A DNA stretch of 64,000 nt from Pseudidiomarina insulisalsae (GTDB lineage: Bacteria; Pseudomonadota; Gammaproteobacteria; Enterobacterales; Alteromonadaceae), in NCBI RefSeq assembly GCF_003987065.1, contig NZ_PIPY01000006.1:141666-205665 (forward strand). The letters are read 5' to 3'. How positions within the stretch are numbered: the first letter of the stretch is position 1; each line of letters opens with the position of its first letter. A model generated the notes under the pieces. That model saw nothing but the letters and a program-made list of their open reading frames with translations, made no database searches and was not told where the DNA came from. Below are positions 43,128 through 53,010 of this stretch, in pieces. The translations under genes and the position numbers were made by a program.

Positions 43128-44060
43128 ATGAAATCCATTCCACATATTGATATGAGCCTCTACGATCAAGACTTTGAGGCGTTTGCCAAGCACGTTGGCG
43201 AGGGTTACGAGAAAAATGGTTTCGTAGCACTGACCAAGCATGGTGTTGACCAGCAACTTATTGAAGAAGCGCTGGATACCTGCCGTGATTTATTTGCCTT
43301 ACCGGAAGAGGTGAAGAAACAGTACCATATTCCTGGTGGTGGCGGTGCCCGTGGTTACACCCCATTTGGTACTGAAATCGCTAAAGATGCGCAGCACGTT
43401 GATCTGAAAGAGTTCTGGCATGTGGGTCGCGAAATTGAAGGTGAGCCGCCGTTCAAGCAACTGACGCCAAACATTTGGCCACAGGAGCTGCCAGAGTTTA
43501 AAGAGAAGATCTTAAAGCTGTACCGTTCGCTGGATGCCCTGGGCCTGCGTGTGCTTGAAGCTCTTGCCGTATACTTGCAGCAACCGCGTGACTTCTTTAA
43601 CGATAAGGTCAATCTGGGCAACTCTATTTTGCGCCCGCTGCATTATCCGCCCATCGTAGACGAAGGCACCCCTTCAGTGCGCGCCGGCGCGCATGAAGAT
43701 ATTAATGTACTGACGTTGCTGGTCGGCTCGCGCGAGCCGGGGCTGGAAGTTCTGGCAAAGGATGGCTCCTGGATTCCGGTGACCATTATTGAGGGCGCCA
43801 TTATCTGTAACGTTGGTGACATGCTGCAACGCATGACCAACGGCGTGCTGCCTTCAACGACTCACCGCGTGGTGAACCCACCGGTGCCGTACAGTGCGAA
43901 GTCGCGGTATTCAATTCCATTCTTCCTGCACTTTAATCCTGACGTGGTCATTGACCCGCTGGAAAGCTGCATTACTGACGAAAACCCGAAGCGCTGGGAA
44001 GCTATTTCATCAGATGACTATCTGATGGAGCGCTTGCGTGAAATAGGTCTGGTGAAATAA
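43128..44060 (+). CDS. 2-oxoglutarate/Fe(II)-dependent oxygenase, isopenicillin-N-synthase family
   Basis: A 310-residue non-haem iron oxygenase of the DIOX_N plus 2OG-FeII_Oxy type. The iron triad is His189 and Asp191 (in AGAHEDINVL) with His246 (STTHRVV), and the co-substrate-binding Arg260/Ser262 lies in RYSIPFF. The N-terminal DIOX_N domain contains GFVALTKHGV. Substrates of bacterial members vary widely and cannot be predicted here. It is followed after one base by the nucleotidase gene, so the two are probably co-transcribed. Confidence 0.9.
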   Translation: MKSIPHIDMSLYDQDFEAFAKHVGEGYEKNGFVALTKHGVDQQLIEEALDTCRDLFALPEEVKKQYHIPGGGGARGYTPFGTEIAKDAQHVDLKEFWHVGREIEGEPPFKQLTPNIWPQELPEFKEKILKLYRSLDALGLRVLEALAVYLQQPRDFFNDKVNLGNSILRPLHYPPIVDEGTPSVRAGAHEDINVLTLLVGSREPGLEVLAKDGSWIPVTIIEGAIICNVGDMLQRMTNGVLPSTTHRVVNPPVPYSAKSRYSIPFFLHFNPDVVIDPLESCITDENPKRWEAISSDDYLMERLREIGLVK

Positions 44061-44061
44061 C

Positions 44062-45789
44062 GTGGTGCGTTGGGCGGCAGGTCTTGCGGGGTTGTTTTTG
44101 CTGGCGGGGTGCGCGCAAAGTACTGCGCCACTAGCACCGTTTCAACTGACGGTCGCCCACATCAACGATCATCACTCGAACTTATTACCTCACGAGGCAA
44201 CTCAGTTACGTGTAGGTGAGCAAAGCTATGAGGTGGAAACCGGTGGTTTTGCTCGTGTCGTCGCCCAGCTTCAGGCGCTGCGGCAGCAACACGAGCATGT
44301 GCTGACGTTGCACGCTGGTGACGCAATTACCGGTACCCTGTTTTACACCGTTTTTAATGGTGCCGCAGACGCGGACCTGATGAACGAAGTATGTTTCGAT
44401 GCGTTTGCGCTGGGTAATCATGAGTTCGATAACGGGGACAAGGGGCTGCGCGAATTTCTCAACCATCTGAGTATGAGCGACTCGTGCCGGACCGAAGTGC
44501 TGGCGGCCAATGTCAAACCTGAAGTCGGTGTTTCACCACTGGCGCAAAAGACGCGCTGGGATTATTTTCAGCCGTACACGATTTTTAGCGTCGGCGGTGA
44601 ACGGATTGGCTTGATTGGGCTTGATATCGCGGTGAAAACCAAAAACTCCTCGCAGCCTGACGCTACCACCTTATTCGCCGATGAGCTGACAACAGCGCGT
44701 TACTATATCAATGCGTTGCAACAGCAGGGTATTGGTAAGATTGGTCTGCTGACCCACATTCAATATAAAAATGATCTGCGCCTGGCGGCTGAATTGCCAG
44801 CTGTCGATTTTATTATTGGCGGTGACTCGCATACCTTATTAGGTGACTTCGATGCCTACGGTCTGGCCAGTGACGGCCCGTACCCAACTAAGGTATTGAA
44901 CCGCGATGGCGATCTGGTCTGTATTGCCCAGGCATGGCAATACAGTCAGGTGGTGGGAGAGTTACAGCTGCGTTTTGCCGGCGATCGCGTGCAAAGTTGC
45001 GGTGGACAGCCACACTTACTGGTGAGTGAAAACGCGCCGCAAGAAATTCAGCAGTTGCCGTTGGTGACAGCCATTGCCCCCGATGCTGACGCGGCAACCT
45101 TGCTGGAAAGTTATGAGGCAGAGCTGAGCACGCTTACTCAGACCCAAATCGCTGTGGTTGAACAACGATTATGTATGGAGCGCATGGGGCCTATGCAGGT
45201 CGAAGACTGCGGGCTGGGACGGCAGTCTGATGCCCATGCCGTCGTCGCTAAAGCCTTTCTTGCCAGCGCGCCGCAGGCTGACTTCGCCTTGCAAAATGGC
45301 GGTGGCGTGCGCACCGAGCTAAGTGCGGGGCCGCTGACGATCGCCGATGCCTATCAGTTATTGCCCTTTGCCAACACCTTGGTGGAAATACAGATTACCG
45401 GCGCTGAAGTGAAGCAGGTATTGGAGCAGGCACTTGCGTACGCTTTATCTGAATCAGGCTCTGACGGGGCTTATCCACACGGCGCTGGTATTCGCTTTGA
45501 TGTTGATCTGGGCGCTGAACAAGGAGAACGTTTCAGTCAACTGCAGGTACTAACCGATGATGGCTGGCAGGTGATGGCAGATGATCGCACTTACACCATG
45601 GTGACCAATAGCTTTCTCGCCAGCGGTTCAGATGGCTGGCATTTGCTGGCAGAACTGAAGCGTGAAGGGAAGGTGCAGGACACTTACGTAAATTATGCGC
45701 AGTCATTCGTCGACTGGGCCCGAAAAACCAAGCTAATTAAACGGCCGGAAGCGCATAGCACGCAACGCTTTAAAGCGCCGCAGCAATGA
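44062..45789 (+). CDS. 5'-nucleotidase/UshA-like metallophosphoesterase lipoprotein
   Basis: Hydrolyses nucleotides or related phosphate esters outside the cytoplasm. The 575 residues begin with a lipoprotein signal (AGLFLLAGC). The calcineurin-like domain carries its metal motifs HINDHH, HAGDAITG, LGNHEFDNG, THIQYK and GGDSHTLL. The C-terminal 5_nucleotid_C domain contains NGGGVRTELSAGPLT and SGSDGWHLL. GTG start at 44062, one base after the oxygenase stop. Its TGA overlaps the ATG of the next gene (ATGA). NAD-degrading NadN-type activity is an alternative. Confidence 0.92.
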   Translation: MVRWAAGLAGLFLLAGCAQSTAPLAPFQLTVAHINDHHSNLLPHEATQLRVGEQSYEVETGGFARVVAQLQALRQQHEHVLTLHAGDAITGTLFYTVFNGAADADLMNEVCFDAFALGNHEFDNGDKGLREFLNHLSMSDSCRTEVLAANVKPEVGVSPLAQKTRWDYFQPYTIFSVGGERIGLIGLDIAVKTKNSSQPDATTLFADELTTARYYINALQQQGIGKIGLLTHIQYKNDLRLAAELPAVDFIIGGDSHTLLGDFDAYGLASDGPYPTKVLNRDGDLVCIAQAWQYSQVVGELQLRFAGDRVQSCGGQPHLLVSENAPQEIQQLPLVTAIAPDADAATLLESYEAELSTLTQTQIAVVEQRLCMERMGPMQVEDCGLGRQSDAHAVVAKAFLASAPQADFALQNGGGVRTELSAGPLTIADAYQLLPFANTLVEIQITGAEVKQVLEQALAYALSESGSDGAYPHGAGIRFDVDLGAEQGERFSQLQVLTDDGWQVMADDRTYTMVTNSFLASGSDGWHLLAELKREGKVQDTYVNYAQSFVDWARKTKLIKRPEAHSTQRFKAPQQ

Positions 45790-46976
45790 CGGTAACACCA
45801 GGTTCGGATAAAGCGAGACTTGATCTGGTCGTCGTGGTTTTAGCGTTGTTGACCATGTTCGGGCCGCTCTCTATCGACATGTACCTACCCGCGTTTGGCG
45901 ATATTGCGGCCAGCTATGGCACGCAGTCAAACCGCGTTGAGCTCTCTTTAACGTCCTTTTTCTTAGGGTTATTTGTCGGCCAATTGCTGTACGGCACCGC
46001 CTCTGACAAGTGGGGGCGCAAACCACCGCTGTATTTTGGCCTTAGCCTTTATATTCTCTCGTCGCTGGCTTGTGCTTACGCGCCTAATCTTGAGAGTCTT
46101 ATCGTGCTACGCTTTTTACAAGCGATTGGCTCCTGTGCCGGCCTGGTGATCGCCCGGGCGATGGTGCGGGATCTGTATACCCCACAGGCCTCAGCGCAAG
46201 TGTTTTCATTTCTGATACTGGTGATGGGCATTGCCCCGGTGCTGGCGCCCTTAGCGGGAGCTTATGTTACTAAAGCATTTGGCTGGCAGGCTATTTTCCT
46301 TATCGTTGCTGCGCTTGCGGTGGCGTGCATGGCGATTGTCCGTGTCCGGTTACCGAAAACCCGCGGCTATAACGGTGCGGTGCGAATGCGCCGTAGTCTG
46401 CCCATTTACTGGGATGTCCTGCAAGACCGTGGTTTCTTGCGCTACTCGTTGGCTGGCGGGGTCGCGCAGTCAGGTTTGTTTGCTTATATCACTGGCTCGC
46501 CGATTGTGTTTATTGAGCACTTTGACTTATCGCCGACCCATTACAGTTGGCTGTTTGGGCTGAATGCTATCGGCATTATTGGTATGGCGCAATTTAACGC
46601 CTGGCTGTTAAGGCGCCGTGATGCGCGAAAAATACTTAATAAATCACTACCGGTATTGGCACTGATATCGCTCATCGCGATAGGTTTTGCGTTACTGAAT
46701 GCCGGGTTCTGGTGGGTGTTGGCTGTGCTATTCGCTTATGTCAGTACGCTCGGCATGGTATTTCCCAACGCGATGGCAGGTGCGTTGGCAGAGCAACAAG
46801 AAAGAGCCGGCTCAGCAAGTGCGGTCACCGGTAGCCTCCAGTTTTTAATCGCGGGTGTTGTTTCGGCGCTGGTGAACGTGATCGGTCACCAGCATCCATT
46901 AGGTATGTTAGTTGTGATTGGCGCCTGTGGACTAAGCGCTACTACACTTTATCGGTTATTACGCACGCCGCAGTGA
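45786..46976 (+). CDS. Bcr/CflA family multidrug efflux MFS transporter
   Basis: A 396-residue major facilitator with 12 helices. The N-terminal signature FGPLSIDMYLPAFGDIA and the loop GTASDKWGRKPPLYFG (motif A) are typical of the DHA1 Bcr/CflA group that exports drugs such as bicyclomycin or sulfonamides, or dipeptides and cysteine. It is translationally coupled to the nucleotidase by a 4-base ATGA overlap and convergent with the second AbgT gene. Confidence 0.92.
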   Translation: MTVTPGSDKARLDLVVVVLALLTMFGPLSIDMYLPAFGDIAASYGTQSNRVELSLTSFFLGLFVGQLLYGTASDKWGRKPPLYFGLSLYILSSLACAYAPNLESLIVLRFLQAIGSCAGLVIARAMVRDLYTPQASAQVFSFLILVMGIAPVLAPLAGAYVTKAFGWQAIFLIVAALAVACMAIVRVRLPKTRGYNGAVRMRRSLPIYWDVLQDRGFLRYSLAGGVAQSGLFAYITGSPIVFIEHFDLSPTHYSWLFGLNAIGIIGMAQFNAWLLRRRDARKILNKSLPVLALISLIAIGFALLNAGFWWVLAVLFAYVSTLGMVFPNAMAGALAEQQERAGSASAVTGSLQFLIAGVVSALVNVIGHQHPLGMLVVIGACGLSATTLYRLLRTPQ

Positions 46977-46978
46977 AC

Positions 46979-48544
46979 CTACGGCGTGTAGTACGTCGGT
47001 GACTCGACGCCGACCGGCATGCCCAGAGCGAAGACCCAGATAAAGAACAGGGCGCTCCAGCCTAACAGGAACATAATGCTATAAGGCAGCATGGTGGCGA
47101 TGAGCGTACCGATACCAATATCTTTCTTATAGCGCGCGGCAACCGCCAGAATCAGACCAAAGTAACTCATCATCGGGGTGATGATATTGGTCACTGAGTC
47201 ACCAATTCGATAGGCAGCCTGAATCACTTCGGGCGCATAACCGATGAGCATGAGCATAGGTACAAAAATTGGCGCAGTAATGGCCCATTGTGCCGACGCT
47301 GAGCCCAACATCAGGTTGACGAAAGCACACATCAGAATAAACAGAATGAACACCGATGGACCGGTCAGACCGACTTCCTGCAGGAATTGAGCGCCTTTAA
47401 TCGCAAAAATACTACCGAAGTTGGTCCAGCCAAAGAAGGCGACGAACTGCGCCGCAAAAAACACCAGCACAATATACATGCCCAGGGTACTCATTGACTC
47501 TGACATGGCGTCAATAACATCGCGGTCGGTGCGCATGACTTTCGTGATGCGCCCGTAAACATAGCCTGGTATCGCAAAGGTAATAAAGATAAAGGTCACG
47601 ATACCGCGCAAGAAAGGCGAACCTGCAACTTCACCGGTTTCAGGGTGACGCAAAATACCCCATTCAGGAACAATGGTCACTGCCAACAGCGCTCCCAGAA
47701 TCAAGAAGCTTAACCCTGCTCCTTTAAGACCCTTTTTTTCAATTGGTGAGAGCGCTTCAATTTTCTGATCGCTCAGATTGATACTGGCTTCGTTGGTATC
47801 GTATTTGCCAAGCTTCGGCTCGACAATTTTCTCCGTTACGAAGGTACCCATAACGGCAATCAGAAAGGTTGAAATCATCATGAAGTACCAGTTGGCTTCA
47901 GGGCCAACGTAGTAGTCAGGGTCAATCAGGTTCGCTGCTTTGGTGGTAATACCGGCAAGTAACGGATCCACGGTACCAATCAGCAGGTTTGCGCTATAAC
48001 CGGCCGATACGCCTGAGAATGCCGCGGCGAGACCAGCCAGCGGGTGGCGTCCCAGCGAGTGGAAAATCATCGCAGAGAGCGGCACCAGTACCACATAACC
48101 AAGCTCAGAAGCGGTATTTGAGATAACCCCGGCAAGCACGACCGCAACGGTGACCATGCGCGGATGCGCGTTCATTACCAGGCCACGCATTGCAGCTGAC
48201 AGCAGGCCCGAACGTTCAGCAATACCAACACCCAGTAAAGCCACCAGCACCGTACCTAACGGAGTAAACCCGGTAAAGTTATCGACCAGGCCCGTGACAA
48301 TACGTTGCAGGCCTTCAGCATTAAGCAGGCTCACCACCTCAATGACTTCACCGCCGGGGCGCGGATCCTGTGCACTTAAGCCAAAATAGGCGGCAACGCC
48401 ACTGGCAACAATGACACCCAAAGCGAAGAGGGCAAACAAGGTGATCGGGTGCGGAAGAAGGTTTCCTAACCACTCGACCGTATCAAGAAAACGCGTAAAG
48501 GCACCGCGCTTTTGTTGTTCTGCGGATGAGTTTGATTGCGTCAT
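46979..48544 (-). CDS. AbgT family transporter (copy 2)
   Basis: A 521-residue member of the same family as 38958-40493, sharing the stretches GVGIAERSG, HPLAGLAAAFSGVSAGYSANL and NLMLGSASAQWAITAPIF. The two are clearly diverged paralogues rather than a recent duplication. AGGAG lies 9 bases before the ATG at 48544. It stands alone, convergent with the Bcr/CflA gene. The substrate may be p-aminobenzoyl-glutamate or a related amide; not determined. Confidence 0.92.
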   Translation of the reverse strand: MTQSNSSAEQQKRGAFTRFLDTVEWLGNLLPHPITLFALFALGVIVASGVAAYFGLSAQDPRPGGEVIEVVSLLNAEGLQRIVTGLVDNFTGFTPLGTVLVALLGVGIAERSGLLSAAMRGLVMNAHPRMVTVAVVLAGVISNTASELGYVVLVPLSAMIFHSLGRHPLAGLAAAFSGVSAGYSANLLIGTVDPLLAGITTKAANLIDPDYYVGPEANWYFMMISTFLIAVMGTFVTEKIVEPKLGKYDTNEASINLSDQKIEALSPIEKKGLKGAGLSFLILGALLAVTIVPEWGILRHPETGEVAGSPFLRGIVTFIFITFAIPGYVYGRITKVMRTDRDVIDAMSESMSTLGMYIVLVFFAAQFVAFFGWTNFGSIFAIKGAQFLQEVGLTGPSVFILFILMCAFVNLMLGSASAQWAITAPIFVPMLMLIGYAPEVIQAAYRIGDSVTNIITPMMSYFGLILAVAARYKKDIGIGTLIATMLPYSIMFLLGWSALFFIWVFALGMPVGVESPTYYTP

Positions 48545-48691
48545 GCAATACTGCTCCTGTACTAAGCTTTTATCAAAGCCAACGATTGTACACTAAAAAA
48601 AAGCTCGGCTCATGCGCTTACTGAGTTTAGCGACAACCGCATTTTGGTTATCAGTTAGTACGAAATGGAATAGCTAAGTCGTCGGCGCAAC

Positions 48692-48728
48692 TTGAACTCT
48701 GCTGTTGTTTCTCCTACTTTAGTAAAGT
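48692..48728 (+). promoter_or_regulatory. Promoter with overlapping palindromic operator before the persulfide dioxygenase-like gene
   Basis: TTGAAC (48692-48697) and TACTTT (48715-48720) are 17 bases apart. A perfect 13-base palindrome ACTTTAGTAAAGT (48716-48728) covers the -10 and probable start point, where a repressor would block transcription. A strong AAGGAGGTG ribosome-binding site follows. The cognate regulator is not in the window. Confidence 0.5.
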
Positions 48729-48749
48729 GCGAAATAATAAGGAGGTGTT

Positions 48750-49646
48750 ATGGATACAGTTGTGCGACATAGTCCTTCCACACAGCCCGGAACACCTGAT
48801 GTCTGGGGTATTTATGAGCCCGACACCGGCTCTATCCAGTACCTTGTGGCAGACCCGAAAACATCGGAGGCTGCGCTGATTGATGTGGTGCAAGACTTTG
48901 ACCCTCGTTCAGGGCGTACCCAATTCACTTCGGCTGATAAAGTGTTGGAGCTGGCGCGCGAGGAAAAGTTAAAAATTGTCTGGGTGCTCGACACGCATCC
49001 TCACGCTGACCACTTCATGGCATCGCATTATTTAAAAGAAAAACTGGGTGTACCTAACGCGATTGGCGCGAAGGTGACCGACATTGCTGAACTTTGGCGC
49101 GGCTACTATCATTTACCGGAAAGTTTTGCGCCGCACGAAGACTTTGAGCGCTTATTTGCTGAAGGCGACAGCTTCAGGATTGGTGAGCTGGATGTCAAAG
49201 TCTGGTTGTCGCCGGGGCATACCCTTGGGTCGATTACCTACCTGGTCGGGGACGCTGCTTTTGTGCATGATACATTTATGTATCCTGACAGCGGTACGGC
49301 GCGTGCTGATTTTCCCGGAGGATCTGCCAGTGAACTGTGGGACTCGTTACAGCGTATTCTGAGCCTGCCCGACGCCACGCGGTTATTTAACGGTCACGAT
49401 TATTGCAAGGACGGACGTGAGCCAATGTGGGAAGCCACTGTCGCAGAACATAAAGCAAAAAATATTCATTTGTCCGGCGATATCAGCAAAGAACAATACT
49501 TGGAATTACGCGAAGAGCGTGATGCGACGCTGGCGCTACCTGATCGCATGTTACATGCGTTACAGGTGAATCTGCGGGCAGGGCAGTTACCGGAACCCGA
49601 AGCTGACGGTCATCGTTATTTGAAGATTCCGCTTAACAGGTTTTAA
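48750..49646 (+). CDS. Metallo-beta-lactamase-fold hydrolase, persulfide dioxygenase (ETHE1/Blh)-like
   Basis: A 298-residue protein of the ETHE1/Blh branch, which oxidises glutathione persulfide to sulfite or handles sulfide-derived sulfur. The metal motif is THPHADH, with further ligands in SPGHTLGSITY, FVHDTFMYPDSG (bridging Asp) and NGHDYCKDG. The N-terminal YLVADPKTSEAALIDVV is typical. A 13-bp palindrome overlaps its promoter, and a 1-Cys peroxiredoxin gene follows after 31 bases. This suggests a small operon for sulfide or peroxide stress. The glutathione-persulfide substrate is inferred from the family. Confidence 0.85.
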   Translation: MDTVVRHSPSTQPGTPDVWGIYEPDTGSIQYLVADPKTSEAALIDVVQDFDPRSGRTQFTSADKVLELAREEKLKIVWVLDTHPHADHFMASHYLKEKLGVPNAIGAKVTDIAELWRGYYHLPESFAPHEDFERLFAEGDSFRIGELDVKVWLSPGHTLGSITYLVGDAAFVHDTFMYPDSGTARADFPGGSASELWDSLQRILSLPDATRLFNGHDYCKDGREPMWEATVAEHKAKNIHLSGDISKEQYLELREERDATLALPDRMLHALQVNLRAGQLPEPEADGHRYLKIPLNRF

Positions 49647-49677
49647 TCAATGAATGTTTAACCAAGAGGTAATGATT

Positions 49678-50316
49678 ATGGGTTTACGAATTGGCGATAT
49701 CGCCCCCGACTTCGAAATTGACACGACAGAAGGGTCGATTAACTTCCATGACTGGGCTAAAGGCTCGTGGGTGTTTTTCTTTAGCCACCCGGCGGACTAT
49801 ACCCCGGTTTGCACCACAGAAATGGGTCGCACCGCACAGCTGGCAGATGAATTTGCCAAACGCAAGGTGAAGCCTCTGGGCCTCTCAACGGACACGGTGG
49901 AAGCGCATAAAGGCTGGATTAACGATATTAATGAAACGCAGAACACACAGGTTGAGTTTCCTATCGTTGCGGACAAAGACAAGAAAGTGGCGAAGCTGTA
50001 TGAAATGATTCACCCGGGCGAAAGTGAGACGGCGACAGTGCGTTCGGTATTTATTATCGACCCGAATCACAAAATACGTCTGACCATGACCTATCCAATG
50101 AGCGTGGGCCGTAACTTCGCCGAGATTCTACGGGTGATCGATGCGCTGCAGACAGGTGACAAGCATGGTATTGCCTGTCCGGCCGACTGGGAGCTCGGTG
50201 GCGATGTCATTATTCCACCTACAGTGTCGTCGGAAGACGCGCAGAAGAAGTTCCCACAAGGCTTTAAAACGGTGAAGCCGTACCTGCGCTATACCAGCGT
50301 AAAAGACGAAGATTAA
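49678..50316 (+). CDS. 1-Cys peroxiredoxin (Prx6-type)
   Basis: Reduces hydrogen peroxide and organic hydroperoxides through the peroxidatic Cys45 in HPADYTPVCTTEMG. The 212 residues and the C-terminal domain (PADWELGGDVIIPPTVS) are typical of the Prx6/1-Cys group. ATG 49678 gives the family N-terminus MGLRIGDIAPDF and has GAGG 8 bases upstream; earlier in-frame starts are too close to that site. Likely co-transcribed with the preceding persulfide dioxygenase-like gene. A strong terminator follows. Confidence 0.93.
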   Translation: MGLRIGDIAPDFEIDTTEGSINFHDWAKGSWVFFFSHPADYTPVCTTEMGRTAQLADEFAKRKVKPLGLSTDTVEAHKGWINDINETQNTQVEFPIVADKDKKVAKLYEMIHPGESETATVRSVFIIDPNHKIRLTMTYPMSVGRNFAEILRVIDALQTGDKHGIACPADWELGGDVIIPPTVSSEDAQKKFPQGFKTVKPYLRYTSVKDED

Positions 50317-50340
50317 GTATGAGTTGAGTGTCCGGATATG

Positions 50341-50370
50341 AAAACGGCGCCCAAAAGGCGCCGTTTTTTT
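50341..50370. terminator. Bidirectional intrinsic terminator between the peroxiredoxin gene and fadE
   Basis: AAAACGGCGCC and GGCGCCGTTTT form an 11-bp stem around a CAAAA loop, with A- and T-runs at the two ends. It serves the peroxiredoxin gene and the convergent fadE, which ends at 50389. Confidence 0.93.
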
Positions 50371-50388
50371 ATTCCTTCGTGGCAGCGC

Positions 50389-52845
50389 TTAGGCCGCTGA
50401 CGATTTCTTGTTGTCGTGGTCAAGTGCCCACTGACGCGCTGCTTTACCAGCCATAAGATCTTCAGAAGCAAAGTCATCAACATTAATAACCCGCTTGCGA
50501 CCTTCTTCAGCACGTTTAAGTAAGTCGACTTCATCGTCACTCAGCACACCAAGCTCTTTGCCTTTTTCCGCGACCTTATCAAGGAAGATAAACGGCATAC
50601 GCTCATTCGTCGCGCGCTGAACCCGATCGAACAGTGGCTCAGCTTCAATAACTTCACGTAAGGTTTGCTCGAGGTAGCCAAACTGACCTTCCGGTGACAG
50701 GAACTGGCCTGCGCCCAGACGCTCACGGCTGGCGTTTGGTTTGAGCAAAATCTTAGCAACCTTGCTATCCAGGCGATCGGAAGGACGTTTCACGAAACGG
50801 CCAAACGGATACATGATGACACGCATGGTTTTGCCGACGAAGCCAAAGTTATCTAATAACGCAAGTTGTGCTTCCTGAAGCTTGTACAGGGTGTCCTGCA
50901 TTGCCCAGTGTAGCAGCGGCAGGTCGTCATGCTGACGGCCTTCGTCAGCAAAACGCTTCAGCGTAGCAGAGCCAATATACAGATAGCTAAGCATGTCGCC
51001 TAAACGCGCCGAAATGCGCTGTTTACGTTTCAGTGAGCCGCCTAATACGCCCATGGCAACGTCGGACAGAAGCGCCAGGTTAGCACTGAAGCGGTTCATC
51101 TGCTGATAGTACTGCTTGGTTGCGTCTTTATACGGTGCACTGCTCAAACGATAGCCGCCTAAGCCAAGTGCCAGCGAACGCACAAAGTTACTCATAGCAA
51201 AGCCAATATGGCCGAAAATGGCTTTGTCGAAACGTTTCAGGCCTTCGTCATTATGCTCAGCAGAAGCGAGCATTTCTTCCAGCACATAAGGATGGCAGCG
51301 GATCGCACCCTGACCGTAAATCATCAGACTGCGGGTCAGAATATTCGCGCCTTCTACAGTAATGGCGACAGGTACGCCCTGATAACCACGACCAAGGTAG
51401 TTGTTAGGGCCCAAGCAGATACCTTTACCGCCATGGATATCCATGGCGTCGTCCATGGACGCACGTAACTTTTCAGTCATGTGGTACTTGGCGATCGCTG
51501 AGATAACAGATGGCTTTTCGCCAAGGTCGATACCTTTGGTCGAGAAACTGGTAACAGCATCCATCAGGTATGCGTTACCGCCAATACGCGCCATCGCTTC
51601 CTGTACGCCTTCCATTTTACCCACAGGCAAGCGGAACTGACGACGGATATAGGCATAGGCACCAGTTGCCAGAGCGATCTGCTTCACGCCACCTGCGCTA
51701 TTAGAAGGCAGGGTAATGGCACGGCCCACCGACAGACATTCAACCAGCATACGCCAGCCTTTGCCGGCCATGTCTTTACCGCCAATAATAAAATCGAGCG
51801 GTACGAAAACGTCTTCGCCATGAATCGGACCATTCTGAAATGGTACGTTGAGTGGGAAGTGGCGACGACCGATATCAACGCCTTTGGTATCGCGCGGGAT
51901 CAAGGCTGCGGTAATGCCCAGCGATTCTTTGTCACCCAGCAGGTGATCGGGGTCGTACATTTTAAATGCCAGACCAATCACAGTCGCCACAGGCGCAAGG
52001 GTGATATAACGTTTATTGAAGTTCAGGCGAATACCAATAACTTCTTCGCCTTCCCATTCGCCTTTACAGACGATACCGGTATCAGGAATGGAGCCTGCAT
52101 CGGAGCCTGCCTCAGGGCTGGTCAAAGCAAAGCAGGGGACTTCCTGGCCGGTTGCCAGACGTGGCAGGTAGTGATTTTTTTGCTCTTCAGTACCATAGTG
52201 CTGTAACAGCTCACCAGGACCTAAGGAGTTCGGTACACCCACGGTACTGGCCAGAATGGTGCTGACGCCAGCAAGTTTCTGCAATACACGTGACTGTGCA
52301 TAGGCAGAGAATTCCAGACCACCGTATTTCTTTTTGATGATCATCGCGAAGAATTTGTTGTCTTTCAGGAATTGCCACACCTCTTCCGGCATATCTGCCA
52401 GTTCATGGGTAGCTTCCCAGTCGTCCATCATTTTACAGACTTCTTCGACCGGGCCGTCCAGGAAAGCTTGTTCTTCAGCACTTAGTTCCGCTTTTTGAAT
52501 GCTGTGCAGGTTTTTCCACTCAGGCGCACCACGGAAAAGTTCGCCTTCCCACCAGGTGGTGCCCGCGTCAATGGCGTCTTTTTCAGTTTCAGAGATTTCC
52601 GGCATGACTTTGCGATACATAGTCAGCAGCGATTTACTGATAACGCCACGGCGGAATGCGGTAATATTGAGCGGTAACAGCACTAAAGCCAGCAGCACCC
52701 AAAGTACCGGGCCGACAATGTCAAACAGACTGCCAATTGCAAACATACCCACCAACCCGAGGCTGGTGACCAGTAGCGATGTGCGGTAATAAAGCAGACC
52801 ACCAAAGACTACTAAGGTGGCAATGATCCAAAGGGCGACACTCAT
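50389..52845 (-). CDS. fadE: Acyl-CoA dehydrogenase FadE
   Basis: Catalyses the first step of fatty acid beta-oxidation, FAD-dependent conversion of acyl-CoA to enoyl-CoA. The 818-residue length matches the large gammaproteobacterial FadE (814 in E. coli). Two N-terminal membrane helices (about 4-22 and 28-60) come first, then the acyl-CoA dehydrogenase domains (about 110-520; [31 protein letters not shown]) and a C-terminal DUF1974-type domain. GGAG lies 8 bases before the ATG. FadR-like operator sequences lie upstream at 52871 and 52952, fitting repression in the absence of long-chain acyl-CoA. Confidence 0.96.
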   Translation of the reverse strand: MSVALWIIATLVVFGGLLYYRTSLLVTSLGLVGMFAIGSLFDIVGPVLWVLLALVLLPLNITAFRRGVISKSLLTMYRKVMPEISETEKDAIDAGTTWWEGELFRGAPEWKNLHSIQKAELSAEEQAFLDGPVEEVCKMMDDWEATHELADMPEEVWQFLKDNKFFAMIIKKKYGGLEFSAYAQSRVLQKLAGVSTILASTVGVPNSLGPGELLQHYGTEEQKNHYLPRLATGQEVPCFALTSPEAGSDAGSIPDTGIVCKGEWEGEEVIGIRLNFNKRYITLAPVATVIGLAFKMYDPDHLLGDKESLGITAALIPRDTKGVDIGRRHFPLNVPFQNGPIHGEDVFVPLDFIIGGKDMAGKGWRMLVECLSVGRAITLPSNSAGGVKQIALATGAYAYIRRQFRLPVGKMEGVQEAMARIGGNAYLMDAVTSFSTKGIDLGEKPSVISAIAKYHMTEKLRASMDDAMDIHGGKGICLGPNNYLGRGYQGVPVAITVEGANILTRSLMIYGQGAIRCHPYVLEEMLASAEHNDEGLKRFDKAIFGHIGFAMSNFVRSLALGLGGYRLSSAPYKDATKQYYQQMNRFSANLALLSDVAMGVLGGSLKRKQRISARLGDMLSYLYIGSATLKRFADEGRQHDDLPLLHWAMQDTLYKLQEAQLALLDNFGFVGKTMRVIMYPFGRFVKRPSDRLDSKVAKILLKPNASRERLGAGQFLSPEGQFGYLEQTLREVIEAEPLFDRVQRATNERMPFIFLDKVAEKGKELGVLSDDEVDLLKRAEEGRKRVINVDDFASEDLMAGKAARQWALDHDNKKSSAA

Positions 52846-52870
52846 AATGATACTCCGTCGTTGTGGCTAG

Positions 52871-52883
52871 AGGTCTGACCAGT
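52871..52883 (-). promoter_or_regulatory. FadR-like operator upstream of fadE
   Basis: On the reverse strand this reads ACTGGTCAGACCT, close to the enterobacterial FadR operator core (CTGGTCNGACC). It lies 26 bases upstream of the fadE start codon, in a position suited to repression. A second related site lies 70 bases further upstream. FadR itself is not in the window. Confidence 0.55.
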
Positions 52884-52951
52884 AAATTATCCCCTGAGAT
52901 TAGACAATTCGGGGGTTAATTTCAACCCTCATCGCACTTTTTAACTATGAT

Positions 52952-52965
52952 AAGGTCAGACCTGT
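52952..52965 (+). promoter_or_regulatory. Second FadR-like site in the fadE/DUF3108 intergenic region
   Basis: AAGGTCAGACCTGT contains the symmetric core GGTCAGACC and matches the right half of the FadR consensus. It sits 46 bases before the DUF3108 start and about 110 bases before fadE. It may give cooperative binding with the site at 52871 or regulate the divergent gene. Confidence 0.4.
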
Positions 52966-53010
52966 AAATACGATCACGTGAATGCTGAAAATTTATCCGC
53001 AGGAGAATTT

